A DNA stretch of 64,000 bases from Burkholderia cepacia (GCF_001718835.1 NZ_CP013442.1:372001-436000), one strand, 5' to 3'. Positions 36,996-46,281 are shown, counted from the first letter of the stretch. Translations and numbers: made by a program. Notes: generated by a model from the sequence alone, not told the origin.

Positions 36996-37023
36996 CTAGT
37001 ACACGTTACAAAACATAGGTCAT
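36996..37023 (-). promoter_or_regulatory. Shared promoter/operator module D
   Basis: On the minus strand, ATGACC (37018-37023) and TACTAG (36996-37001) are 16 nt apart. The palindrome is broken here: GTCAT-g-AT is followed by AC instead of GAC. The spacer TATGTTTTGTAACGTG is most like module A. Confidence 0.62.
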
Positions 37024-37042
37024 GATACATAACATGACGAAG

Positions 37043-37072
37043 AAAAAAAAAGACAGGGTATTCCCCTGTCTT
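37043..37072 (-). terminator. Intrinsic terminator after the efflux operon
   Basis: AAGACAGGG / CCCTGTCTT (37050-37058 / 37064-37072) is followed on the minus strand by a run of T. It lies about 110 nt past the outer-membrane factor stop and matches the terminators of units B and D. Confidence 0.88.
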
Positions 37073-37179
37073 CAAGACCTCCGACGCATGCCGCTCCTTC
37101 CGGAACGTCGCCGCTTCACCGGGCAGCGGCCGCGCCGGGTTCGGGCGGCCGCTGCGCAGGCATTCCGGATGGACTGGAC

Positions 37180-38679
37180 TCAGCCAGCCGTCGGCGTACC
37201 TCCCGATGCCTGCGGATTCGCCGAAGCCGGATTCGCGTTCGCCCCGGCCGCCGGCGCGACGTCCTTGTCCGACAGCCCGCCACCGAGCGCCTTGTAGAGC
37301 GCGACTGCGTTGCCGAACTCGTCGCGCCGCAGGTCCAGCAGCGTCTGTCGGGCCGCATACAGCTGACGCTGCGAGTCGAGCAGTTCCAGCCGGTCCTCGA
37401 TACCGGCGCGATAGCGCAGGTTGGACAGGTTGGTGCGGCGCTCGGCGCTGGCGACCACCCGGGTCTGCGCTTCGATCTGGCGGTCGAAGGTTTCGCTGCC
37501 GGCCAGGCCGTCCGCGACCTCCCGGAACGCGGTCTGGATCGAGCGTTCGTACTCGACGACCGCGCTGGACTTGCGCACTTCCGCGAGCGTCAGTTCGGAA
37601 CGCAGCCGGCCGCCCTGGAAGATCGGCAACGTGACCTGCGGCGAGAAGGCCCACGCACGGTGATCGCCGTTGAACAGGCTGCCCAGCCCCGGGCTCAGGA
37701 AGCCGATCGACGACGTCAGCGACAGGCGCGGGAAGAACGCCGCGCGCGCCGCGCCGATGTCGGCGTTGGCGGCGACGAGGTTCTGCTCGGCCTGCTGGAT
37801 GTCCGGCCGGCGAACCAGCAGATCGGACGGCAGGCCGGCCGGCAGCCGGGTCACGACTGGCTGCTGTTCCAGCGACAGCGGGTCGGGCAGGTTCTTCGGC
37901 AGGTCGGTGCCGACCAGCAGCCGCAGCGCGTTGCGAGCCTGCGACACGGCGCGCGAGCGCGCCTCCAGGTCCGCGGCCGCGCTCGCGACCTGGCCTTCGG
38001 CCTGCGCGATGTCGACGCCGCTCGCCTGACGCGCCTCCTTGAGCTTGCGCGCAAGCTCGAGCGACTGGCGCCAGTCGTTCAGCGTGCGCTCGGACAACGC
38101 GCGCTGTTCCTGCGCGAGACGCTCGGCGAAATACGCATCCGCCACCGCGCCGATCAGCGAGATCTGCGCGGCGCGGCGGCCGTGATCGGTCGCGAGGTAG
38201 CGCGCGAACGCCGCATCGGACAGCGACTTCACGCGGCCGAACAGGTCGATCTCGAACGCGCTGACGCCGACGTTCACACCGTACTGCTGCTGTATCGACT
38301 CGGGTATCGGCGGATTCAGGTCGGCGTTGGCCGCCGTGCGCTGGCGCGTGAAGCTTGCGCCGGCACCGATCGACGGCAGGCGCGCGGAACGCTGGATGCC
38401 GTACTGCGCTTCGGCGGCCTGCACGTTCAGCGCGGCCAGGCGCAGATCGCGGTTGTTGTCGAGCGCGAGCTCGATCAGGCGCTGCAGGCGGCGGTCGCCG
38501 AACATCGTTCGCCAGCCGAGATCGGCCGCGTTCGCGCGCGTGTCGGCCTGGGTGTCGGCCTGGGCGCCGGCCGTCGTGTAGGCGGTCGGCACCGGCATCT
38601 CGGGCTTGACCAGCTTCGGTGCCATCGAGCACGCCGACAGGGCCAGGGCGACGGCGACGGGAAGAACTAGCAATCGCAT
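37180..38679 (-). CDS. Outer-membrane efflux lipoprotein (TolC/NodT family)
   Basis: The product is 499 residues. A lipoprotein signal ends LALSAC, with Cys17 as lipid site. Two OEP repeats with long helices follow (VSAFEIDLFGRVKSL, LPAGLPSDLLVRRPDIQQAE, SPQVTLPIFQGGRL). It forms the outer-membrane channel of the tripartite RND pump encoded just upstream; it starts 5 nt before the pump gene's stop. The C-terminal tail is rich in Ala, Asn and Pro. It is an OprM-like protein; I do not assign a specific gene name. Confidence 0.93.
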   Translation of the reverse strand: MRLLVLPVAVALALSACSMAPKLVKPEMPVPTAYTTAGAQADTQADTRANAADLGWRTMFGDRRLQRLIELALDNNRDLRLAALNVQAAEAQYGIQRSARLPSIGAGASFTRQRTAANADLNPPIPESIQQQYGVNVGVSAFEIDLFGRVKSLSDAAFARYLATDHGRRAAQISLIGAVADAYFAERLAQEQRALSERTLNDWRQSLELARKLKEARQASGVDIAQAEGQVASAAADLEARSRAVSQARNALRLLVGTDLPKNLPDPLSLEQQPVVTRLPAGLPSDLLVRRPDIQQAEQNLVAANADIGAARAAFFPRLSLTSSIGFLSPGLGSLFNGDHRAWAFSPQVTLPIFQGGRLRSELTLAEVRKSSAVVEYERSIQTAFREVADGLAGSETFDRQIEAQTRVVASAERRTNLSNLRYRAGIEDRLELLDSQRQLYAARQTLLDLRRDEFGNAVALYKALGGGLSDKDVAPAAGANANPASANPQASGGTPTAG

Positions 38680-38683
38680 GACA

Positions 38684-41600
38684 TTAACCTTCCGTTTCTT
38701 GGCTCACGGCCACGACATTCTGGCGGGACGCCCGCCATGCCCCGACGCGCTCCTGGATGCTCATCACGAACACGAAGAAGACCGGAACGAAGAAAATCGC
38801 CAGCACGGTGGCGGTCACCATGCCACCGAACACACCGGTGCCGATCGCGTGCTGCGTCTCGGCGCTGGCGCCGGTCGCGATCATCAGCGGCACGACGCCG
38901 AGGCCGAATGCGAGCGAGGTCATCAGGATCGGGCGCAGGCGCAGCTTCGATGCCTGCACGGCCGCTTCGATGAGCCCCTTGCCTTCCTCGCGCAACTGCT
39001 TCGCGAACTCGACGATCAGGATCGCGTTCTTGGAGGACAGGCCGATCACGGTGATCATCCCCACCTTGAAGAACACGTCGTTCGGCATGCCGCGCAGCAG
39101 GACCGCACCGATCGCGCCGATCAGGCCGAGCGGCACCACCAGCATCACCGACAGCGGAATCGACCAGCTTTCGTACAGCGCGGCGAGCACGAGGAACACG
39201 ACGATCATCGACAGCACCATCAGCATCGGCGCTTCCGACGCCGACTGGCGTTCCTGCAGCGACTGGCCGGTCCACTCGACCGCGAAGCCCGGGGGCAGTT
39301 GCGCGGCCAGACGCTCCATCTCGGCCATCGCGGCGCCGCTCGACTGGCCGGGGGCGGCCGTACCCGAGATACGCGCGGACGGATAGCCCTTGAAGCGCAC
39401 CATCTGCAGCGGCGTCTCGGTCCACACCGGACGAACCATTTCCGACAACGGCACCATGCCGCCGGCCGCGTTGCGCACGTACAGCTTCATCACCTTGTCG
39501 ATCTGCATGCGCGCCGGCGCGTCGGCCTGGATGATCACCTGCTGCATGCGGCCCGCGTTCGGGAAATCGTTCACGTAGGTCGAACCCATCGCGGTCGACA
39601 ACGTGTCGCTGAGCGTCGTGAACGACACGCCCAGCGCCTCGGCCTTCTGCCGGTCGATCTCGAGCCGGATGCTCGTGCCGGCCGGCAGGCTGTCGGGGTA
39701 CACGCCGGTCACGACCTTGCTTTGCGCGGCGAGTTCGAGCAGCTTCGCTTCAGCCGCCTTGAGCGCCGCCGTACCCTGGTTGGCGCGGTCTTCCAGGCGC
39801 ATCGCGAAGCCCGAGCTGTTGCCGAGTTCGTCGATCGCGGGCGGCAGCAGGCTCATCACCGTGCCTTCGGTGACACCGGCCATCGCCTGCTGCGCCCGCA
39901 TCGCTTCGTCCATGGCCGTCGCGCCGTTACGCTTGTCCCAGTCCTTCAGCACCGCGTAATTCAATGCCGCGTTCGGGCCCTGGCCCGAGAAGCCGTAGCC
40001 GACGATCGAAATGCTGGACTCGATCCCGGGGCGCGACGCGATATGCCGCTCGAGCGTCTTGACCACGTCCCGCGTGCGCTCGGCCGTCGCGTCGGACGGC
40101 AGCAGGAAGCCCGTCATGAAGTAGCCCTGGTCCTCGTCCGGCAGGAACGACGACGGCAGGCCGCGGAAGCCGAACACCAGCGCGCCCGAGATCGCGACGA
40201 ACACGAGCATCACGCGACCCGTGCGGCCGACCAGGCGGCCGACGCGCGTCTCGTACCAATTCGTCAGGCGCTCGAAGCGGCGGTTGAACCAGCCGAAGAA
40301 GCCGCGTTTCTCGTGGTGGCCCGGCTCGACCGGCTTGAGCATCGTCGCGCACAGGGCCGGCGTGAGCGTCAGCGCGAGCAGCGCCGAGAACAGGATCGAC
40401 ACGGCCATCGACATCGTGAACTGCTTGTAGATCACGCCGACCGAGCCGCTCGCCATCGCCATCGGCAGGAACACCGCGGTCAGCACCAGCGTGACGCCGA
40501 TGATCGCGCCGGTGATCTCCTTCATCGCCTTCGACGTCGCGTCCCTCGGCGACAGGCCTTCCTCGGCCATCAGGCGCTCGACGTTCTCGACGACGACGAT
40601 CGCATCGTCGACGATGATGCCGATCGCGAGCACCATGCCGAACATGGTCAGCACGTTGATCGAGAAACCCGTCAGCAGCATCACCGTGAACGTGCCGAGC
40701 ATCGCGACCGGCGCGACGATGGCCGGGATCAGCGTATAGCGCACGTTCTGCAGGAACAGGTACATCACGAGGAACACCAGCACCATCGCTTCGAGCAGCG
40801 TGTGCAGCACCTTCTCGATCGAGATCTTCACGAACGGAGACGTGTCGAGCGGGATCGAGTAGGTCATGCCCGACGGCATCGACTTGCTCAGTTCGGCCAT
40901 GCGCGCGCGGATCGCGTCCGCGGTCTTGACCGCGTTGGCGCCCGGCGCGAGCTGCACGCCGGCGATGACGGCAGGCTTGCCGCTCTCGGTGTTGACGAAG
41001 TTGTAGGACTGCGAGCCGAGTTCGACGCGCGCGACGTCGCCGAGCACGACCTTCGAGCCGTCCGCGTTCGCGCGCAGGACGACCTTCGCGAACGCTTCCG
41101 GCGTCGTGAGCTGGCCCTCTGCGGTGAGCGGAACGGTCACGCGCTGGCCCGACAGCGCGGGCAACGCACCGAGGCTGCCCGGCGCGATCTGCACGTTCTG
41201 CTGGCCGATCGCGGTCGTCAGGTCGCTCATCGACAGCCCGAAATTGATCAGCTTCTGCGGATCGACCCAGATGCGCATCGCGCGTTCGGAGCCGAACATC
41301 TGCACGCGGCCCACGCCCTCGACGCGACGCAGCTCCTCGACGATGTTGCGCGCCATGTAGTCGGCGAGCGCGCCTTCGTCGAAGCGGCCGCTATCGGACT
41401 TGAGGGCGACGAACAGCAGGAAGCCGGACGATGCCGACTCGACGATCAGCCCGTTCTGGCGCACGGCCGCGGGCAGACGCGGCTCGACCGACTTGATCTT
41501 GTTCTGCACGTCGACCTGCGCCAGCGCCGGATCGGTGCCGGGCTTGAACGTCACGGTGATCTGCGCGGAGCCGGACGTATCCGCCGACGATTCGAAGTAC

Positions 41601-41827
41601 AGCAGGTTCTTGACGCCGGACAGCTCGCGCTCGATGAGGCTCAGCACGCCGTCGTTCATCGTCTGCGGCGTGGCGCCCGGGTAGTTCGCGGTGATCGTGA
41701 CGGACGGCGGCGCGACCGACGGGTAGCGCGCGACAGGCAGTTGCGGGATCGCGATCAACCCGGTCAGGATGATGAAGAGCGCGATCACCCAGGCAAACAC
41801 CGGGCGGCGGATAAAGAATTGAGACAT
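38684..41827 (-). CDS. RND multidrug efflux pump, HAE1 family, inner-membrane subunit
   Basis: The product is 1047 residues, the usual HAE1 length. It begins MSQFFIRRPVFAWVIAL. The transmembrane proton-relay segment contains GIIVDDAIVVVENVER. Further family motifs are the second-half LLPSDATAERT and the RGMPNDVFFKVG/GLSSKNAILIVEFAK blocks. It exports drugs or other small molecules by proton antiport together with the adaptor and outer-membrane factor. Spacing of 20 nt from the adaptor gene and a 5-nt separation from the next show one operon. A two-component system is divergent, so it probably controls the pump. Confidence 0.96.
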   Translation of the reverse strand: MSQFFIRRPVFAWVIALFIILTGLIAIPQLPVARYPSVAPPSVTITANYPGATPQTMNDGVLSLIERELSGVKNLLYFESSADTSGSAQITVTFKPGTDPALAQVDVQNKIKSVEPRLPAAVRQNGLIVESASSGFLLFVALKSDSGRFDEGALADYMARNIVEELRRVEGVGRVQMFGSERAMRIWVDPQKLINFGLSMSDLTTAIGQQNVQIAPGSLGALPALSGQRVTVPLTAEGQLTTPEAFAKVVLRANADGSKVVLGDVARVELGSQSYNFVNTESGKPAVIAGVQLAPGANAVKTADAIRARMAELSKSMPSGMTYSIPLDTSPFVKISIEKVLHTLLEAMVLVFLVMYLFLQNVRYTLIPAIVAPVAMLGTFTVMLLTGFSINVLTMFGMVLAIGIIVDDAIVVVENVERLMAEEGLSPRDATSKAMKEITGAIIGVTLVLTAVFLPMAMASGSVGVIYKQFTMSMAVSILFSALLALTLTPALCATMLKPVEPGHHEKRGFFGWFNRRFERLTNWYETRVGRLVGRTGRVMLVFVAISGALVFGFRGLPSSFLPDEDQGYFMTGFLLPSDATAERTRDVVKTLERHIASRPGIESSISIVGYGFSGQGPNAALNYAVLKDWDKRNGATAMDEAMRAQQAMAGVTEGTVMSLLPPAIDELGNSSGFAMRLEDRANQGTAALKAAEAKLLELAAQSKVVTGVYPDSLPAGTSIRLEIDRQKAEALGVSFTTLSDTLSTAMGSTYVNDFPNAGRMQQVIIQADAPARMQIDKVMKLYVRNAAGGMVPLSEMVRPVWTETPLQMVRFKGYPSARISGTAAPGQSSGAAMAEMERLAAQLPPGFAVEWTGQSLQERQSASEAPMLMVLSMIVVFLVLAALYESWSIPLSVMLVVPLGLIGAIGAVLLRGMPNDVFFKVGMITVIGLSSKNAILIVEFAKQLREEGKGLIEAAVQASKLRLRPILMTSLAFGLGVVPLMIATGASAETQHAIGTGVFGGMVTATVLAIFFVPVFFVFVMSIQERVGAWRASRQNVVAVSQETEG

Positions 41828-41847
41828 GGCAGGACGCTCCCCGTGAC

Positions 41848-43005
41848 TCAGCGCGCGGCCGTGGCGGCCGCGGCAACAGGCGACTTCCAGTCGGTCGCGG
41901 CGGCCGGCGCGCCGTCGATCAGGCGTTCCATGCCTTCGACGACGACCTTCTGGCCGGCCTGCAGGCCCGACTTGATGCGGTAGCTGCGGCCGGTCTGCTC
42001 GCCGAGCTCGACCGGCTTCAGGTGCGCCTGGTTCTTCGCGTCGAGCACCCATACCTGCGGCTTGCCGCCGGCACGCACGACGGCCTGTTGCGGCACCATC
42101 ACCGCGTTCGCGTAGTGCGCGCGCGGAACGCGGGCCCGGACGTACATGCCCGGCAGAAGCTGGCGTTTCGGGTTGTCGACAAGCACGCGCAGCAGCACGT
42201 CGCCGGTGCCCGGATCGACGTTGACGCCCGAGAACAGCATGCGGCCGCGCACGTCGTAGCGCGTGTCGTCGTCGCGCAGCACGTCGACCGGCAGGCCGGT
42301 ACCGGCATAGCTGTCCTGCGACGCCAGCGTGTCGCGCAGGTGCTGCAGCGACGACGCCGGCTGGCGCACGTCCACGTAGACCTGGTCGATCTGCTGGATG
42401 CGCGCCATCGGCTGGCTGTCGCTGCTCGCGACGAGCGCACCCTCGGTCACGAGGGCCTGGTCGATGCGTCCCGTGATCGGCGCCTCGACGGTCGCGAACT
42501 TCAGGTCGAGCTGGCGGCGCGCGAGCGTCGCGCGGGCCTGCGCGACGTCGGCGGCGGCCTGGTCGCGTTGCGACACCGAGTCGTCGTACACCTGCCGGCT
42601 GATCGCATCCACTTCGACCAGCGGCTTGAGTCGCGCGGTCTGCACCTTGGCGCGCTCGAGCGCCGCGTCGGCCCGCTGCAACGCGGCCGCGGCCGTGTCC
42701 ATGTCGGCCTTGAACGGCGCCGGGTTGATCTGGAACAGCGGCTGGCCCGCACGCACTTCCGTGCCCTGTTCGAACAGCCGACGCTGGACGATGCCGCTGA
42801 CCTGCGGCCGGATTTCGGCGATCCGCACGGCCGCGACGCGGCCCGGCAGGTCCTCGGTCAGCTTCAGGGGGGCCGGCGCCACGGTCATCGCGGCGACCGG
42901 GATCGCAGGCGGGGCGGCCGGCGCGTCGGATTTCCCGCAGCCGGCCAGCAATGCGGCCGCCAGCGCGTAGACGCCGCCGTAGCGGCACAGTTTTTCATTC
43001 TTCAT
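41848..43005 (-). CDS. RND efflux periplasmic adaptor (membrane fusion protein)
   Basis: The product is 385 residues. A lipoprotein-type signal ends LLAGC with Cys23. The barrel-sandwich and lipoyl parts follow (LPGRVAAVRIAEIRPQVSGIVQRR), quoted as LPGRVAAVRIAEIRP and QVSGIVQRR, with a helical hairpin at about 95-170 and beta-barrel blocks PITGRIDQALVTEGALV and LLPGMYVRARVPRA. It links the pump to the outer-membrane channel. It is the first gene of the operon, 98 nt from the divergent response regulator. Confidence 0.94.
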   Translation of the reverse strand: MKNEKLCRYGGVYALAAALLAGCGKSDAPAAPPAIPVAAMTVAPAPLKLTEDLPGRVAAVRIAEIRPQVSGIVQRRLFEQGTEVRAGQPLFQINPAPFKADMDTAAAALQRADAALERAKVQTARLKPLVEVDAISRQVYDDSVSQRDQAAADVAQARATLARRQLDLKFATVEAPITGRIDQALVTEGALVASSDSQPMARIQQIDQVYVDVRQPASSLQHLRDTLASQDSYAGTGLPVDVLRDDDTRYDVRGRMLFSGVNVDPGTGDVLLRVLVDNPKRQLLPGMYVRARVPRAHYANAVMVPQQAVVRAGGKPQVWVLDAKNQAHLKPVELGEQTGRSYRIKSGLQAGQKVVVEGMERLIDGAPAAATDWKSPVAAAATAAR

Positions 43006-43103
43006 GTGGACTCCATGGGACGCAGGCAGCCAATTGCCGACCCTGACACGCGGCAGTGTGCGTGCGCCCGATGGCGTTTCTTCTACGGTAGTATGGAGAT
43101 TCG

Positions 43104-43874
43104 ATGGAGCTGCCGAATGGATGCAACGTAGTGATCACGCCCGACACCCCCCAGCCGCCCGGCGCGGCTCACCATGCCCAACCCTTGGTCCTCATCGCCG
43201 AGGACGAGCCCGAGATCGCCGAGATCCTGACCGCCTATCTCGCGCGCGGCGGCCTGCGCACCGTGCACGCCGCCGACGGCCGCCGCGCACTGGAGCTGCA
43301 CCTGCAGCTCAAGCCCGACCTCGTGCTGCTCGACGTGCAGATGCCGCACGTCGACGGCTGGAAGGTGCTGACCGAGATCCGCCATCGGGGCAGCACCCCG
43401 GTGATCCTGCTGACGGCGCTCGATCAGGACCTCGACAAATTGATGGGGCTGCGCATCGGCGCCGACGACTACGTGGTGAAGCCGTTCAATCCCGCCGAAG
43501 TCGTGGCGCGCGCGCAGGCGGTGCTGCGCCGCTCGATGGCCGCGTCGCACGGCAGCGAGCAGCGCGTGCTGCGCGTGCCGCCGCTGGAAATCGATCTGGA
43601 CCACTACGAAGCCGTGGTGCAGGTGGGGCAGCAGCGTCATTTCCTCACGCTGACCCTGACCGAATTCAAGCTGCTCGCGCAACTCGCGCGCGCGCCGCGG
43701 CGCGTGTTCAGCCGCGCCGAGCTGATGGCCACCTGCCTGCCGGAAGGCGACGCGCTGGAACGCACGGTGGACAGCCACGTCAGCAAGCTGCGCAAGAAGC
43801 TGGACGACCTCGGCGTGCAGGGCGTGCCGGTCAGCGTGCGCGGCGTCGGCTACAAGCTCTGGAGCGTCGAGTGA
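43104..43874 (+). CDS. OmpR-family response regulator (BaeR-like)
   Basis: The product is 256 residues. The receiver has Asp34/Glu35 and phospho-acceptor Asp77 (VLLDVQMPHVDGW), Thr near 104 and Lys in DDYVVKPFNP. The C-terminal winged helix contains LTLTEFKLLAQLARAP and VDSHVSKLRKKL. It is divergent from the RND operon and overlaps the next kinase gene by 4 nt. By family and position it probably activates the pump operon in response to envelope stress or a ligand. Confidence 0.93.
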   Translation: MELPNGCNVVITPDTPQPPGAAHHAQPLVLIAEDEPEIAEILTAYLARGGLRTVHAADGRRALELHLQLKPDLVLLDVQMPHVDGWKVLTEIRHRGSTPVILLTALDQDLDKLMGLRIGADDYVVKPFNPAEVVARAQAVLRRSMAASHGSEQRVLRVPPLEIDLDHYEAVVQVGQQRHFLTLTLTEFKLLAQLARAPRRVFSRAELMATCLPEGDALERTVDSHVSKLRKKLDDLGVQGVPVSVRGVGYKLWSVE

Positions 43875-44959
43875 AGCTGGAGGGAATGAGCCGCCAGATC
43901 GCGCTGTCGATGGCGACCATCGCGTTCGGCGTGGCGGCGCTGCTCATATCGACGTCCTATGTTTTTTACTTTCTGACATTCCGTTACTGGCCCAAGCTGT
44001 GCGCGCAATTGGGCTGGGTGCCGACCGGGCCGGAATGGGCCTGGCTGATCGCGACCACGTCGGTCGGCCTCGCGCTGGCCGTCCTGATGGCGATCAGGCT
44101 CGCACGCCGCATCCTCGTGCCGCTCAATTCGGTGGCGAACGGCATCCGCCGCGTCGCGCGCGGCGATCTCGACGCACGCGCCGTCGCGGGCGACCGTTCG
44201 CTGCGCGAAGCCGCGCTGCTCGCCGACAACTTCAACGCGCTCGCCAGCGAGCTGCAGCGCGTGACCAACGAGCAGGCGATCTGGAACGCCGCGATCGCGC
44301 ACGAGCTGCGCACGCCCGTCACGGTGCTGCGCGGGCGCTTGCAGGGCCTGGCCGACGGGGTGTTTCCGTCCGACGAAACGCAGTTCCGCCGGCTGCTGAC
44401 CCAGGTCGAGGGTCTCGGGCGGCTGATCGAGGATCTGCGCGTGGTCAGCCTCGCGGACAGCGGTCATCTGAATCTCCAGGTGCACGAGGCCGACCTGGGC
44501 GCCGACGTCGAGGCGGTCGTCGCGGTGTTCGACGATGCGCTGAAGGCGGCGGGCCAGCATGCCGTGCTGGACCTGGACACGCGCCCGATGCGTTGCGACC
44601 CGGTGCGCATCCGCCAGGCGCTGCTGGCGCTGCTGGAAAACGCGCGGCGCCATGCGGTGCCCGGCGCGATCCGCATCCAGACGCGCGTCGAGCAGGGGCG
44701 ATGCCATCTAAGCGTCGAGGACGATGGCCCCGGCATCCCGGCCGATTTCGCGCCGCACGTGTTCGACGCGTTCAGGCGGGCCGAAGGCGAGCGTTCGGGC
44801 AAGGGCACCGGCCTCGGGCTGGCCGTCGTGGCAGCCATTGCGCATGCGCACAGCGGACAGGCGACGTGCCGGCCGGCGGCCGGCGGCGGCACGGTGTTCG
44901 AATTGCAGTGGCCCGACGATCCGGCGCCGGCGCGCGTGCCGGAGCGGGGTCAGGCCTGA
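43871..44959 (+). CDS. Sensor histidine kinase (BaeS-like)
   Basis: The product is 362 residues. Membrane segments at about 11-36 and 57-77 flank a very short periplasmic loop (about 20 residues), followed by HAMP (LNSVANGIRRVARGDLDAR). His144 lies in AHELRTPVTVLRG, and the ATPase domain has LLENARRHA, DDGPGIP and GTGLGLAV. GTG at 43871 overlaps the regulator stop (GTGA) and has GGAG upstream; ATG at 43886 is an alternative. The tiny sensor loop suggests intramembrane or envelope sensing rather than binding of a soluble ligand. Confidence 0.91.
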   Translation: MKLEGMSRQIALSMATIAFGVAALLISTSYVFYFLTFRYWPKLCAQLGWVPTGPEWAWLIATTSVGLALAVLMAIRLARRILVPLNSVANGIRRVARGDLDARAVAGDRSLREAALLADNFNALASELQRVTNEQAIWNAAIAHELRTPVTVLRGRLQGLADGVFPSDETQFRRLLTQVEGLGRLIEDLRVVSLADSGHLNLQVHEADLGADVEAVVAVFDDALKAAGQHAVLDLDTRPMRCDPVRIRQALLALLENARRHAVPGAIRIQTRVEQGRCHLSVEDDGPGIPADFAPHVFDAFRRAEGERSGKGTGLGLAVVAAIAHAHSGQATCRPAAGGGTVFELQWPDDPAPARVPERGQA

Positions 44960-45109
44960 AGCCCGGCGCGCGCCCGCACCGAACGAGCCGTGGCCCGAAA
45001 CCGCCGTCGTCACCATCCTTTCACCAGCCATTTCGTCGACGCCACCCGCGCTCGATGCGGGTCGCGCCATCGGCAGCGGTCTCGCCGACGCGCTTCATCA
45101 CGGCTCACA

Positions 45110-45457
45110 TCATGCATCGGTCGGCGTGGATTCGCCCGCAGCCTCGCCGGGCGACCTGATTCTGAAATCCTCCGGATTGCGTCCTTTCAACCAGTGCGGC
45201 CGCCGGCCGCGCCCTGTCCAGGTCGCGCCGGTGTCGGGATCCCAGTAGCGCGGCTCGGCATGCCGGCGCCGCTGCGTCCAGGCCGATCCGACATTCAACA
45301 AGCGCGCTTCGATCATTCGCCAGTCGATCTCGTAGTCGCGTATCAACTTGACGATCTGCTCCACGACATCTTTGCGGCGAGCGGTGCGTTGTGTCGTGAT
45401 CCGGGCATCCAGCTCGGCACGACGGGCCAGCAACTCCTGCAACGATTCGCTCGACAT
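45110..45457 (-). CDS. H-NS family nucleoid protein (short)
   Basis: The product is 115 residues. An N-terminal coiled-coil oligomerisation helix is followed by a C-terminal DNA-binding domain with the family core YWDPDTGATWTGRGRRPHWL. H-NS-like proteins bind AT-rich DNA and silence acquired genes. It lies downstream of the OmpA-like lipoprotein and the large autotransporter on the same strand, with AT-richer DNA nearby, and may repress that surface-adhesin locus (inference). A second H-NS-like gene lies at the right window end. Confidence 0.9.
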   Translation of the reverse strand: MSSESLQELLARRAELDARITTQRTARRKDVVEQIVKLIRDYEIDWRMIEARLLNVGSAWTQRRRHAEPRYWDPDTGATWTGRGRRPHWLKGRNPEDFRIRSPGEAAGESTPTDA

Positions 45458-45545
45458 GTGTTCTCCCTTTCACCAAAATCCGGCGCGCGTCCGGCAACGC
45501 GCGCCGCAACCGCATCCGGTTACGGATGCTCGAAACGCAGCGTCG

Positions 45546-46214
45546 TCAACGCTGCAGCACGATCTCGACACGCCGGTTACCGGCGCGCCCCTCGGCTGTC
45601 GCGTTGGACGCAACCGGATCGGCCTTTCCGCGTCCGGTCACGACGAACGTATCGGCCCGAAGTCCACGTTCTCGAAGGTAGCCGGCAACGGCGTCCGCGC
45701 GTTGCTGCGAGAGCTGGAGGTTCGACGTGTCCGAGCCGATCGCGTCCGTGTGGCCAGTGACTGCCACGCGCGTGAAGTGCGGGTCGCCTTGCTGGCTCGT
45801 CAGCTTGTCGAGCGTTGCGCGAGCGGCGGGAGTCAGCGTCGCCGATCCGAATGCAAAAAGGGCATCCGACGAGAGATTGACGTTTTGTACGGGAGCCGGC
45901 GCCTCCGCCGCAACGGGTGCGGACGCCGCCGCTCCAGCAGCAGCACCGCATTGGAATACGAGCGTTCCGGGGTCCGCACCATCGCGGAACGGCCTGGTCG
46001 AATCGACCGCTCGAACGGGCTGGTCTGCGCACATGCGCGTGGCGACCTTCATGCACGTCGCCTGGCTGGAAAAGATGCCGTGACAGTCGACCTGGTACGT
46101 CCGGATGCCATCCCTCGGTTGCAGCTCGTATGCGCTGAACGTCGGGCCGGATGCGCTGGTGCATGCAGAAAGCAACAGCGCGGACAGAATGGGTACGAGA
46201 TAGAGATTTTTCAC
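45546..46214 (-). CDS. OmpA-family lipoprotein
   Basis: The product is 222 residues. The lipobox is LLLSAC (Cys18). A middle region has two Cys pairs and an Ala-rich linker. The C-terminal OmpA peptidoglycan-binding domain spans about 110-222 (VTGHTDAIGSDTSNLQLSQQRADAV, quoted as VTGHTDAIGSDTSN and LSQQRADAV, then NRRVEIVLQR). It anchors the outer membrane to peptidoglycan. It begins 68 nt after the autotransporter stop and probably belongs to that operon, perhaps helping surface assembly. Confidence 0.92.
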   Translation of the reverse strand: MKNLYLVPILSALLLSACTSASGPTFSAYELQPRDGIRTYQVDCHGIFSSQATCMKVATRMCADQPVRAVDSTRPFRDGADPGTLVFQCGAAAGAAASAPVAAEAPAPVQNVNLSSDALFAFGSATLTPAARATLDKLTSQQGDPHFTRVAVTGHTDAIGSDTSNLQLSQQRADAVAGYLRERGLRADTFVVTGRGKADPVASNATAEGRAGNRRVEIVLQR

Positions 46215-46281
46215 TGTAATGCTCCGGAAAATCCGTATGTAGTAGAAGCCGGGCAGGTACGCGAAATGCCCGGCCTCTCCG

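Noticed and set aside
15354..37075. Shared module as a REP/BIME-type scattered repeat
   Set aside because: Copies always have the same orientation, lie only between transcription units, and keep the exact -35/-10 spacing, which fits promoters better than generic repeats; a genome search is needed to exclude it fully.
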